Source: Neobacillus rhizophilus (GTDB lineage Bacteria > Bacillota > Bacilli > Bacillales > Cytobacillaceae). From it: 64,000 nucleotides of DNA. The position numbers were made by a program, and so were the translations under genes. Where the stretch lies: positions 708,103 to 772,102 of the forward strand of contig NZ_JAGYPF010000002.1 in assembly GCF_018343535.1 (NCBI RefSeq), written 5' to 3'. This document shows positions 25,982 to 33,850 of this stretch, in pieces. Below the pieces are notes generated by a model. It was not told where the DNA came from. It saw nothing but the letters and a program-made list of their open reading frames with translations, and ran no database searches. Within the stretch, counting starts at the first letter, position 1, and each line of letters begins with the position of its first letter.

Positions 25982-26012
25982 TTCGACAATAAAATTTCCA
26001 AAAATCGACAAA
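25982..26012 (-). promoter_or_regulatory. Two Spo0A-box-like sites in the flgB leader
   Basis: On the minus strand, ATTGTCGAA (25990-25982) and TTTGTCGAT (26012-26004) each match the 0A box TTTGTCGAA at 8 of 9 bases. Their starts are 22 bases apart, about two helical turns. They lie just downstream of the expected start point, a repressing position. Binding is inference. Confidence 0.5.
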
Positions 26013-26013
26013 T

Positions 26014-26110
26014 GCAATCCGATAATAGCAAACCTGGGGAAACCCAGCGACGCAAAGCTATAGGGGCTAAGGATCCGAAGGGATTACGCCAGCCAGTTGC
26101 CGAAGAGTCA
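26014..26110 (+). promoter_or_regulatory. GEMM-I riboswitch with A at position 20, controlling flgB operon
   Basis: The core reads AGCAAACC, stem CTGG-GGAAA-CCCAG, CGACGCAAAGC, then GGGGCTAAGG, a short second stem ATCC/GGAT and GCCAGTTGCCGAAG, matching the GEMM-I aptamer. The base equivalent to G20 of Vc2 is A, a change reported in GEMM-Ib riboswitches that bind 3',3'-cGAMP. CCGAAGA (26100-26106) can pair with TCTTCGG (26132-26138), and GTC (26107-26109) with GAC (26126-26128), forming an antiterminator that excludes the terminator downstream. Ligand binding should hold this strand in the aptamer, allow the terminator and switch off flgB-fliE and downstream genes (inference). Confidence 0.9.
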
Positions 26111-26124
26111 AAGTTTACCCTATT

Positions 26125-26151
26125 AGACTATTCTTCGGAATGGTCTTTTTT
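26125..26151 (+). terminator. Riboswitch-controlled terminator before flgB
   Basis: Stem AGACTATTC / GAATGGTCT (9 pairs, one G-T) closed by a stable TTCG tetraloop and followed by six T. It lies 15 bases past the riboswitch and 55 bases before flgB. Confidence 0.92.
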
Positions 26152-26206
26152 ATGTCCTAAAATATGAAATTTAAATATTCTGAATATTTGATAGGAGAGC
26201 TGACCC

Positions 26207-26596
26207 ATGTCGATGCTTCAAAATATTAATCTCGTCCAACGAGCTTTAGATGCCTCTGTGTTAAGACATAATGCCATTTCCAACAATATCGCCAATGTGA
26301 ACACCCCAAACTATAAACCCCAAAAAGTTATTTTTGAAGACATTTTAAAACAAGAACTTTCCGGTGCTGGCTTTGACGGAAAGAGAACGAATGCCAAGCA
26401 TATTCCAATCGGCCTAGCTGTTTCGAGCCAGCCTTTGATTACCCAGGAACCTACTGTGATGCAAAATAGCGGCAATGGGGTGGATATGGATAGTGAGATG
26501 ACGGAGTTGACCCAAAACTCGATTTGGTACCAAACATTATCATACCAGATAAGCGAAGAATTCAATTTACTCAAAACAGCGATTAAGAGCAGGTAG
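26207..26596 (+). CDS. flgB: Proximal rod protein FlgB
   Basis: Rod subunit of 129 residues, first gene of the large basal-body operon. It has the axial signature RHNAISNNIANVNTPNYKPQ and the C-terminal MDSEMTELTQNSIWYQTLSYQI. ATAGGAGAG lies about 10 bases before ATG 26207. Expression is gated by the riboswitch and terminator directly upstream, so all genes from here to about fliJ or further depend on it. Confidence 0.95.
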   Translation: MSMLQNINLVQRALDASVLRHNAISNNIANVNTPNYKPQKVIFEDILKQELSGAGFDGKRTNAKHIPIGLAVSSQPLITQEPTVMQNSGNGVDMDSEMTELTQNSIWYQTLSYQISEEFNLLKTAIKSR

Positions 26597-26606
26597 GTGA
26601 TTCATA

Positions 26607-27053
26607 ATGTCGATGTTCCAACCCTTAAATATTAGTTCTTCAGCCCTAACTGCCCAGCGGTTAAAAATGGATACAATCTCCTCCAACATCGCCAATGCCA
26701 CGACTACCCGGGGCCAATTGGTGGATGGGGTCTGGATGCCTTACCGGCGGAAGATGGTCGAGGTGCAAGCGACTGGGACGGGAGGAACCCCGTTCCGCCA
26801 ATTCTTGCAAAATGAAATGAATTCAAATGGGGTAAAGGTTACGAGAATTGTAGAAGATAAAACTCCATTTCGGCCGGTTTACGATCCGACCCATCCGGAC
26901 GCTAATAATGACGGCTACGTGATGATGCCCAATGTCGACATTACGAAAGAAATGGTCGACCTGATGAGTGCCTCCCGCGCTTATGAATCCAACATCACAG
27001 CCTTTAATGTCGGAAAAAGTATGTCACTTAAAGCTTTAGATATTGGTAGATAA
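26607..27053 (+). CDS. flgC: Proximal rod protein FlgC
   Basis: Rod subunit of 148 residues. Signature: SSSALTAQRLKMDTISSNIANATTTRG at the N-terminus and MPNVDITKEMVDLMSASRAYESN at the C-terminus. The gap after flgB is 10 bases, and fliE follows 13 bases on, the canonical flgB-flgC-fliE order. Confidence 0.96.
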   Translation: MSMFQPLNISSSALTAQRLKMDTISSNIANATTTRGQLVDGVWMPYRRKMVEVQATGTGGTPFRQFLQNEMNSNGVKVTRIVEDKTPFRPVYDPTHPDANNDGYVMMPNVDITKEMVDLMSASRAYESNITAFNVGKSMSLKALDIGR

Positions 27054-27066
27054 GGAGTGTTAAAGA

Positions 27067-27363
27067 ATGAGAATTGATCAGCTGTTTCCGGCGCAAACCT
27101 CTTTGGTGGGAAAAACGCAAAATACTCAGCCTGCTGCATCAAGCGCCTCTTTTGCGAACTCGTTAAGCGAGGCCTTACAGAAAGCAAATGACACGATTGT
27201 CCAATCGGAAAACATGTCCGAAAAAATAGCCACAGGTGAAATAAAAAATATCCACGACGTCACCATAGCTGCACAAAAAGCACAAATCGCCCTGCAGCTG
27301 ACCACCCAAGTAAGGGATAAAGTAGTCGAAGCCTACCAAGAAATCATGAGAATGCAAGTATGA
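27067..27363 (+). CDS. fliE: Hook-basal body protein FliE
   Basis: Adapter between MS ring and rod, 98 residues. Recognised by FANSLSEALQKANDTIVQSE and the end LTTQVRDKVVEAYQEIMRMQV, characteristic of FliE. A REP-like repeat begins right after the stop codon and separates it from fliF by 135 bases, where most relatives have only a short gap. Confidence 0.95.
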   Translation: MRIDQLFPAQTSLVGKTQNTQPAASSASFANSLSEALQKANDTIVQSENMSEKIATGEIKNIHDVTIAAQKAQIALQLTTQVRDKVVEAYQEIMRMQV

Positions 27364-27424
27364 GGCATAGGGACGGTTCTTGTGCATCACTTTTCAGAAG
27401 CAAAGGGACGGTTCTTGTGCATCA
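27364..27424. repeat. REP-like direct repeats between fliE and fliF
   Basis: Two direct copies of GGGACGGTTCTTGTGCATCAC (27372 and 27404), without the inverted partner. They lie inside the flgB operon just after the fliE stop. Confidence 0.85.
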
Positions 27425-27498
27425 CCTTATCAGGAAGTCATGTAAAGAATGCAGGTTTTTAGGTGCAGCCGATTCTTGGCTAGCATAGCGGAGGGCTT

Positions 27499-29112
27499 AT
27501 GAATCAGAAATTAAATGATTTCAAGGAAAAACTCTCGCAGTTTTGGAAAAACGCGAGCAAGAAAAATAAAACATTGTATATTGGTACGTTTATTCTAGTA
27601 GTGGCCCTGCTGAGCATTGGAATTTTTTATTTTTCCAAGCCAAACCTCGTTCCTTTGTATGCCAATAGCTTGAGCCAAAAGGAAATTGGGGAGATTAAGG
27701 CTGTCTTAGAAAAGCAAGGGGCTACCGATATTGAAGTGACTAATAATGGTACGCAAATTCTCGTTCCAAAAGATCAGGCAGCAGACCTAATCGTCAACCT
27801 GGCGGCAGACGGGTATCCCAAAAGCGGTCCAATTAGTTTTTCAGAACAGACAAAGGATTTGAAATTTGGCGTCACCGACAGGGAACTTGATGCCATTGAG
27901 AGGGAAGTCATTCAAGGACAGCTGGCCAATTTGATGACGAAAATCAACGGCGTCAAAAATGCCGAGGTCATGATTACTCTTCCGAAGGACAGCGTGTTTA
28001 TTCGACCGGAGGAGGAAGGGAAAGCAAGTGCCTCGATTATCGTTGACCTCGAGCCGGGCTATCAATTGGAAAAACAGCAGATTAAAGCCCTTTACCATTT
28101 AGCATCGAAGAGCATTCCGAATCTGCCCGAAGAAAACATCGTTATCACCGACGAAAATGGCCAGCTTCTGTCCTTACCGCAATCCGGCGATAATGCCTTT
28201 GCCGGGGTAGACAGCTATGAAAGCCAACGGGAGATCAAGCAAAAGGTAGAGGCGGACATTCAGCGCAGCATCCAGCAGATGCTCGGCACGATGCTCGGGC
28301 AGGATAAGGTGTTGGTCCAGACCTTTGTGAAGCTGAATTTCGACCAGGTGAAGACGCAGCAAAACTTAGTCGAACCGCTCCCGAATTCAGATAAGGGAAT
28401 GGCCGTCAGTGTTGAAGAGGTCACGAAATCCTACAGCGGCGAGGGGGCCGTTCCGAGCGGTGTAGACGGCACCGGTGAAGGCGATGTGCCTGCCTATGCG
28501 GCTGAAGGCAGCGGCGGAAAAAATGACTACCAGGAAAAAGTTAATCGCGTCAACTATGAATTCAACCGGATTACAAAGGAAATGGTCGAAAGTCCGTATA
28601 CGATTGACGATTTGACCATTAACGTCGGTGTGGAACCGCCGAATCCGAAAGTTCCGGCATCCTTAACAGCAGATACACAGGATAATATCCGAAATATTAT
28701 TGCCAACGTAGTACGGACAGCGATTAAGGACAATAAAGGGCTAACGGATGCTGATATCAACAATCGCATCACCGTATTCCCCAGAGAATTTGCCGGTAAA
28801 AAGGATTTGACACCTGCCAAGACGGATTTAAGTCAAAAGGCAACTTATATGAATTATATCTGGATTGGAGCAGCAGCATTAGGTCTCCTTTTGGTCGGTG
28901 GTTTGATTCTTGCCGCCCTGCTTAGAAGGAGAAAGAAAGAGGACATGGAGTCAGCCTCAGAATTTTTAGAAATGAAAAAGCTTACCGAATTCGAGCCTAT
29001 TATCAACAAAAAGGAATCAGTGCAAAACGAATTAAATCAATTGGCCGGTAAAAATACGGATGAATTTGTCGACCTATTACGGTACTGGTTAAAGGAAGAA
29101 AAGGAGGGATAA
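27499..29112 (+). CDS. fliF: MS-ring protein FliF
   Basis: Membrane ring on which the basal body is built, 537 residues, the usual length. Membrane helices at about 25-45 and 455-478 bracket the ring-building domains, which include NLAADGYPKSGPISF and ALYHLASKSIPNLPEENIVI. The C-terminal cytoplasmic tail (EFVDLLRYWLKEEK) binds FliG, encoded one base downstream. A basic N-terminus and GGAGGG ribosome binding site support the start. Confidence 0.96.
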   Translation: MNQKLNDFKEKLSQFWKNASKKNKTLYIGTFILVVALLSIGIFYFSKPNLVPLYANSLSQKEIGEIKAVLEKQGATDIEVTNNGTQILVPKDQAADLIVNLAADGYPKSGPISFSEQTKDLKFGVTDRELDAIEREVIQGQLANLMTKINGVKNAEVMITLPKDSVFIRPEEEGKASASIIVDLEPGYQLEKQQIKALYHLASKSIPNLPEENIVITDENGQLLSLPQSGDNAFAGVDSYESQREIKQKVEADIQRSIQQMLGTMLGQDKVLVQTFVKLNFDQVKTQQNLVEPLPNSDKGMAVSVEEVTKSYSGEGAVPSGVDGTGEGDVPAYAAEGSGGKNDYQEKVNRVNYEFNRITKEMVESPYTIDDLTINVGVEPPNPKVPASLTADTQDNIRNIIANVVRTAIKDNKGLTDADINNRITVFPREFAGKKDLTPAKTDLSQKATYMNYIWIGAAALGLLLVGGLILAALLRRRKKEDMESASEFLEMKKLTEFEPIINKKESVQNELNQLAGKNTDEFVDLLRYWLKEEKEG

Positions 29113-29113
29113 T

Positions 29114-30112
29114 ATGCGGAAGTTAACGGGAATTCAAAAAGTGGCGATTCTTTTGGTTGCTTTAGGGAAAGAGGGGTCTTCAGCGATTTTGAAACAGCTG
29201 AAGGAGGACGAAGTGGAATTGATTACAAAGGAGATTGCCCATCTTCAATGGATCGATGCCAAAGTGAAGGAAGATGTCCTCAATGAATTTTACCATATGG
29301 CATCGGAGCGGAAGGTCGTTTCGACAGGCGGTGAGCACTTTGCCAAGGATGTGCTCGCACTCTCCTTTGGCGAAGAAAAGGCGAAGGAGATGCTGAACCG
29401 CTCCTCCGAAAAGAATCGAAAGAAGCCTTTTTACTTTGCGCAAAAGGCGGAGCCTGTTCAAATCCTCAACCTTTTGCAATATGAAAATTCCCAAACCATC
29501 GCACTCGTTCTTTCTTATTTGGAGCCGAAAAAGGCCTCTGCGATTCTGTCTTCTTTTTCACCGGAAAAGCAAGCGGAAATCGCCACAAAAATTGCTTTGA
29601 TGGACACAGTTTCGCCTGAAGTGGTCCGGCAGGTGGAGGAAGTGCTTCAGGAAAAGCTTTCGACAACGACCTCGCAGGATTATTCGGTCAACAACGGGAT
29701 TGACAACATTGTCAATATCCTGACAGGTGTGGATCGAAGCACTGAAAAGCATATTTTAGAATCGTTGAGCAGGCAAAATGCGGTGCTGGCCGAAGAAATC
29801 AAAGGGAAAATGTTTGTATTTGAAGATATCGCTCTACTCGACAATCATTCGATTCAACGGATTTTACGAGATGTGGACGGGGAAGATTTATACTTGGCAT
29901 TGAAAATTGCCAGCGAAGACCTCAAAGAAGCTATTTTTAAAAATATCTCCAAACGACGTGCCGAGGCGCTCGAGGAACAAAGCCAATTCGACCGTCCTGT
30001 CCGCTTAAAGGAAGCGGAGGAAGCGCAGGGACGGATTGTCCGCATCATTCGCAGGCTCGAAGAAGAAGGATCCATCATTATAGAGCGAGGGGTGGAGGAA
30101 ATTGTCATCTAA
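29114..30112 (+). CDS. fliG: Flagellar motor switch protein FliG
   Basis: Torque-generating C-ring protein, 332 residues. The N-terminal domain begins LTGIQKVAILLVALGKEGSS and binds FliF. The middle has ENSQTIALVLSYLEPKKA, where most FliG proteins have EHPQ. The C-terminal torque helix is DLYLALKIASEDLKEAIFKNISKR with the charged residues that contact MotA. It overlaps fliH by 11 bases. Confidence 0.96.
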   Translation: MRKLTGIQKVAILLVALGKEGSSAILKQLKEDEVELITKEIAHLQWIDAKVKEDVLNEFYHMASERKVVSTGGEHFAKDVLALSFGEEKAKEMLNRSSEKNRKKPFYFAQKAEPVQILNLLQYENSQTIALVLSYLEPKKASAILSSFSPEKQAEIATKIALMDTVSPEVVRQVEEVLQEKLSTTTSQDYSVNNGIDNIVNILTGVDRSTEKHILESLSRQNAVLAEEIKGKMFVFEDIALLDNHSIQRILRDVDGEDLYLALKIASEDLKEAIFKNISKRRAEALEEQSQFDRPVRLKEAEEAQGRIVRIIRRLEEEGSIIIERGVEEIVI

Positions 30113-30884
30113 TCTTTTTAAAGCTACATTCATCTCGCCCGTCATTGAAACGAAATACTTATCTCTACATAAAGGGAAGGATACTTATTTCCCCCATTCT
30201 GATCAAAGTGCTGAGGAGCTTTTACAAGAAGCGGAACAGCAGGCGGCGGAAATCGTCCTCCAAGCCCAAATGAAGGCGGCAATTGAAAAAGAACAAGCGG
30301 CCGAAGAGCTGGAGAAGTGGAAGCTATTAGAGCAGGAAAAAGTGACAGCACAGATGGAGGAAATCAAGCAGCAGGGATTCCAGCAGGGCTATGAAGAAGG
30401 CATACAGCAAGCCCATCACGACTATGCCGGGAGAATCGAGCTGGCCCAGGAAGTGCTCGAAAAAGCGTATGAAGAGAAAAAGGCCATTATTAAGGAGTCC
30501 GAGCCGTTTGTCATTGATTTATCCATTCAAACAGCGGCTAAGGTAATTCAAAAGGAATTGGCCGCAAACCCGGAGGTGCTCCTGCACCTGATTAAGCAGA
30601 GTTTATTGTATTCGAATGAACGGTCGTCAATTTCAATTTGTGTCAGCCCGGATGATTATGAGTTTGTACAAAACCAGCGCAATCAAATTCTCGAATCTGT
30701 GGAAGGGCAGGTAGAGGTGAAAATCCTGCCGGAGCATTCCATTGAAGAAGGCGGTTGCGTGATCCGCACATCATACGGAAGCATCGATGCCCGGATTGAT
30801 GTCCAGCTGAAGGAAATCAAACAGGCACTGCTAAAAACGCTGAGGGATGATACATATGAACAGGCAGCTGCAGATCACATTTAG
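30102..30884 (+). CDS. fliH: Flagellar export ATPase regulator FliH
   Basis: Stator-like regulator of the FliI ATPase, 260 residues. A long Glu/Gln-rich coiled coil (about 40-130) with GFQQGYEEGIQQAHHD is the FliH/YscL glycine-repeat region. The C-terminal domain (VIDLSIQTAAKVIQKELAANPE, IEEGGCVIRTSYGSIDARID) binds FliI. The start is TTG 30102 inside the end of fliG, with GGGGTGGAGG just upstream. Confidence 0.92.
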   Translation: MSSNLFKATFISPVIETKYLSLHKGKDTYFPHSDQSAEELLQEAEQQAAEIVLQAQMKAAIEKEQAAEELEKWKLLEQEKVTAQMEEIKQQGFQQGYEEGIQQAHHDYAGRIELAQEVLEKAYEEKKAIIKESEPFVIDLSIQTAAKVIQKELAANPEVLLHLIKQSLLYSNERSSISICVSPDDYEFVQNQRNQILESVEGQVEVKILPEHSIEEGGCVIRTSYGSIDARIDVQLKEIKQALLKTLRDDTYEQAAADHI

Positions 30885-30895
30885 GGATGATTCGA

Positions 30896-32224
30896 ATGAA
30901 CAAGCTCTTGAAAATTGAAAAATATTTGCAAACACTGCAGACCATCAACCCAATCAAGTTTAATGGAAAAGTCACACAGGTCATCGGCTTGACGATTGAA
31001 TCCCAGGGACCAGATGTGAAACTTGGCGATGTCTGCCTTATTTATCCTTCTTCCGCGGAGAAGCCGTTAGAAGCGGAAGTCGTCGGCTTTAAAGGAAACC
31101 GGGTTCTGCTTATGCCTTTGGGTGAACTTGTTTCCATCGGTCCTGGCTGTGAAGTGGTCTCAACCGGGAAGCCGCTTACCGTCAAGGTGGGCATGGAATT
31201 ATTGGGCAAGGTATTGGACGGTTTAGGCAAGCCGATGGATGAAAGTCCGCTTCCGTCCGGTTTGGTCGAGGTCGACACCAACAATAATCCTCCAAATCCG
31301 TTAAAGCGGCCGAGAATACATACGCCTTTGAGTGTCGGGGTCCGCGCGATTGACGGATTGCTCACAATTGGGAAAGGTCAGCGGGTCGGCATTTTTGCCG
31401 GGAGCGGCGTTGGGAAAAGTACTTTGCTCGGGATGATTGCCCGGAACACCAGTGCAGATGTCAATGTCATCGGCCTAATCGGCGAACGCGGCCGGGAGGT
31501 ACTTGATTTTATCGAACGGGACCTTGGTAAGGAAGGTTTGGAAAAATCAGTCGTGGTTGTGGCCACGAGCGACCAGCCTGCATTGGTCAGAATCAAAGGT
31601 GCCATCATCGCTACAACCATCGCGGAATTTTTCCGGGATCAGGGCTTGAGTGTCAACCTGATGCTAGACTCGGTCACCCGGTATGCAATGGCGCAGCGGG
31701 AAATCGGACTGGCAATTGGCGAGCCGCCAACAACCAAAGGGTATACCCCTTCGGTTTTTGCGATGCTGCCGAAGCTTTTGGAACGGGCCGGAACCGGACC
31801 ACGCGGGGAAATTACCGCTTTTTACACGGTGCTGGTGGACGGCGATGACATGAACGAACCGATTGCTGATACGACAAGAGGAATTTTGGACGGACATATT
31901 GTACTGGACCGTAAGCTGGCACAGCAGGGACACTTCCCCTCGATTAATGTGCTGAACAGTATCAGCCGTGTGATGAAGGATATCGGGGACGCGGAGCATC
32001 TTCGGAGCGCAGAAATTCTTAAACAGCATATGGCCATTTATAAAGAAGCAGAGGATTTAATTAAAATCGGTGCCTATAAACAAGGAACGAATGCCGAAAT
32101 TGATTTGTCCATTAAGTACAAGGTTTGGATTGACGGCTTTTTGAAGCAGGGCGTCAACGAAACCTCTCATTTAGATGATGCAGTCGCGGCGATGATTCAA
32201 CAATTTGGAGGAATGGCTAAATGA
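30896..32224 (+). CDS. fliI: Flagellum-specific ATP synthase FliI
   Basis: Export ATPase of about 442 residues, related to the F1 beta subunit. Walker A is GSGVGKSTLLG (about residue 165). The Walker B region is NLMLDSVTRYAMAQREI, and GEPPTTKGYTPSVFAMLPKL is the family signature. ATG 30896 is preferred over 30887 because AGGG lies 3 bases before the latter and about 10 before the former. It overlaps fliJ by 4 bases. Confidence 0.96.
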   Translation: MNKLLKIEKYLQTLQTINPIKFNGKVTQVIGLTIESQGPDVKLGDVCLIYPSSAEKPLEAEVVGFKGNRVLLMPLGELVSIGPGCEVVSTGKPLTVKVGMELLGKVLDGLGKPMDESPLPSGLVEVDTNNNPPNPLKRPRIHTPLSVGVRAIDGLLTIGKGQRVGIFAGSGVGKSTLLGMIARNTSADVNVIGLIGERGREVLDFIERDLGKEGLEKSVVVVATSDQPALVRIKGAIIATTIAEFFRDQGLSVNLMLDSVTRYAMAQREIGLAIGEPPTTKGYTPSVFAMLPKLLERAGTGPRGEITAFYTVLVDGDDMNEPIADTTRGILDGHIVLDRKLAQQGHFPSINVLNSISRVMKDIGDAEHLRSAEILKQHMAIYKEAEDLIKIGAYKQGTNAEIDLSIKYKVWIDGFLKQGVNETSHLDDAVAAMIQQFGGMAK

Positions 32225-32658
32225 GTTTCCAATTTCGGTTTGAAAAGATATTAAATATGAAGGAAAAAGAAAAGGAATCGGCTCTAAATGAGATGAATAT
32301 GGTTCGGAAAAAGAAGGAAATCGCCGAGGGAGAACTGCTCGAGCTTGTGGAGCGGAAAGAAAGTTATTTGCAAGATTTCGAGCAGAAGGCTTCACTTCGA
32401 GTGACGGAAATGCTGGAAAGAGAACAATACCTATATTTCTTGGATAAGCAAATCGAACGGGTTAAGAGAAAGGTAGCGGATTTGACGAGGGATTTCAATC
32501 TGAAAAACCAGCTGCTGCTATCGAAAAATCAGGAAGAAAAGGTTTGGTCAACCTGGCGGGAAAAGTCTTTTGATGAATATTCTGAGAAAATCAAACGGGA
32601 CGAGCAAAATATGTTAGATGAGATGGCGGTTATTCGGTATTTTCACAATCGAGTCTGA
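32221..32658 (+). CDS. fliJ: Flagellar export protein FliJ
   Basis: Coiled-coil protein of 145 residues that links FliI to FlhA. It has the typical start FQFRFEKILNMKEKEKESAL and a continuous charged helix. ATGA overlap with fliI. It is followed by a 21-bp-period repeat array before the second fliN. Confidence 0.92.
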   Translation: MSFQFRFEKILNMKEKEKESALNEMNMVRKKKEIAEGELLELVERKESYLQDFEQKASLRVTEMLEREQYLYFLDKQIERVKRKVADLTRDFNLKNQLLLSKNQEEKVWSTWREKSFDEYSEKIKRDEQNMLDEMAVIRYFHNRV

Positions 32659-32670
32659 GTGACTTTTCGG

Positions 32671-32775
32671 ATTCGCCAATAGAAGTGTTGAATTCGCCAA
32701 TAGAAAGCGATGATTCGCCAATAGAACCGTTCAATCCGCCAATAGAAAGCAGAAATTCGCCAATAGATTCTAATT
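32671..32775. repeat. 21-bp-period intergenic array (ATTCGCCAATAGAA type)
   Basis: Five units of exactly 21 bases starting at 32671, 32692, 32713, 32734 and 32755. Each has ATTCGCCAATAGA followed by about 7 variable bases. It lies within the fliJ-fliN interval, 13 bases after the fliJ stop. Confidence 0.92.
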
Positions 32776-32851
32776 TTACCTTGCGAATAGATCGTTATTA
32801 AGAGTTTCAGCTCTATTAAACAACGAATAAACCAAGAGGGAGTGCAATCCA

Positions 32852-33193
32852 ATGAACGAAAAACAAATCAAACAGATCAAAGCAGTCCAATTTGCCCCTC
32901 TTTTTGATGAAGCAAAGTCCTCCGGAACAGGAAATGAACTAAATTCGATTGAAGATGTAAACCTGCAGCTCATCGTTGAACTAGGCAAGACCCATATGAA
33001 GGTGAAGGACATCCTGAAGATTAAACCAGGCGTGATTATCCCGGTAGACAAGCTGGCCGGGGAACATGTGGATGTAGTCATCAACGGATCCGCTGTTGCT
33101 GAGGCCGAGGTAGTGGTCGTCGATGAGAAGTTTGCCATCCGAATTACCGATATCGTTTCTAAGCAGGAACGTGAAGAAAGAATGCACGATTAG
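32852..33193 (+). CDS. fliN: Second FliN-type switch protein
   Basis: C-ring SpoA-domain protein of 113 residues. The SpoA domain spans about 35-108: EDVNLQLIVELGKTHMKVKDILKIKPGVIIPVDKL. Its N-terminus (MNEKQIKQIKAVQFAPLFDE) has no CheY-binding peptide, unlike the FliN at 23 kb. It sits where B. subtilis has fliM-fliY, just before the export genes. The two FliN proteins may form mixed SpoA dimers with FliM, or this one may serve FliH docking; both are inference. AGAGGGAG precedes ATG. Confidence 0.9.
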   Translation: MNEKQIKQIKAVQFAPLFDEAKSSGTGNELNSIEDVNLQLIVELGKTHMKVKDILKIKPGVIIPVDKLAGEHVDVVINGSAVAEAEVVVVDEKFAIRITDIVSKQEREERMHD

Positions 33194-33207
33194 AGGAGGT
33201 GGCTACG

Positions 33208-33831
33208 TTGCAAATTGTTTCCTTTTTTAAAAAAATCAGCCTTACCTTTGCAGTGGTGTTCCTCTTTTCTTCATTAAATAGTCATCAAGTCGTGTTCGGA
33301 GCAGGAAGCGGCACCGTATATGATGCCTATTCCAAGGATCAGCAAACTAATACCGTGCAAGGGAACCATTCGGCCTCAATGCCGGAGCAGCCGTCCCTTG
33401 TCCCATCCTTTATAAAATTTATATTTTCATTTGCAGCCATCATCATTTTGCTGCTGTTATGTTTAAAATTTTTAAAATCGAAATCGAAACCTATATTATC
33501 GAAAGGCCCCATCTATTCGCTTGGCGGATACCCATTAGGCGGCAGCAAGTCCGTGCAAATGGTCATGATTGGGAAAACCTTATACATTTTAGGCATCGGA
33601 AACGAGGTCCGTCTCCTCCAGACAATCGAACCGGGAGAGGAACAGGACCTTATCATGCAGTCCCTTGTTGAACAGACAGCACACAAAAAACAGCCCATTA
33701 ACTTTAGAACAATTTTTAAAAGGGATGGCGCAAAGTCAACTCAGAAAACAGAAGACTGGGAGCAAACCCTTCTCTCGCAAATCAATCAAGTGAAACAAAC
33801 GAGCATTCCAATTAACAAACTAAAAGATTAA
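33208..33831 (+). CDS. fliO: Flagellar biosynthesis protein FliO (FliZ-like)
   Basis: Accessory membrane protein of the export gate, about 207 residues. It has an N-terminal signal-like helix (KISLTFAVVFLFSSLNS), a second membrane helix near residues 70-90 (FIKFIFSFAAIIILLLLCL) and a short cytoplasmic FliO domain (LGGSKSVQMVMIGKTLYILGIGNEVRLLQTI). This layout matches Bacillus FliZ/FliO. TTG 33208 has AGAGGAGG 8 bases upstream; GTG 33199 would lie in it. It directly precedes fliP. Confidence 0.9.
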   Translation: MQIVSFFKKISLTFAVVFLFSSLNSHQVVFGAGSGTVYDAYSKDQQTNTVQGNHSASMPEQPSLVPSFIKFIFSFAAIIILLLLCLKFLKSKSKPILSKGPIYSLGGYPLGGSKSVQMVMIGKTLYILGIGNEVRLLQTIEPGEEQDLIMQSLVEQTAHKKQPINFRTIFKRDGAKSTQKTEDWEQTLLSQINQVKQTSIPINKLKD

Positions 33832-33850
33832 ACAAATGGCGGAGATTCAG

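Noticed and set aside
32643..32852. Minus-strand frame encoding a YWRI heptapeptide repeat
   Set aside because: The 7-residue repeat simply reflects the 21-bp DNA period; there is no ribosome binding site and variable bases change residues freely.
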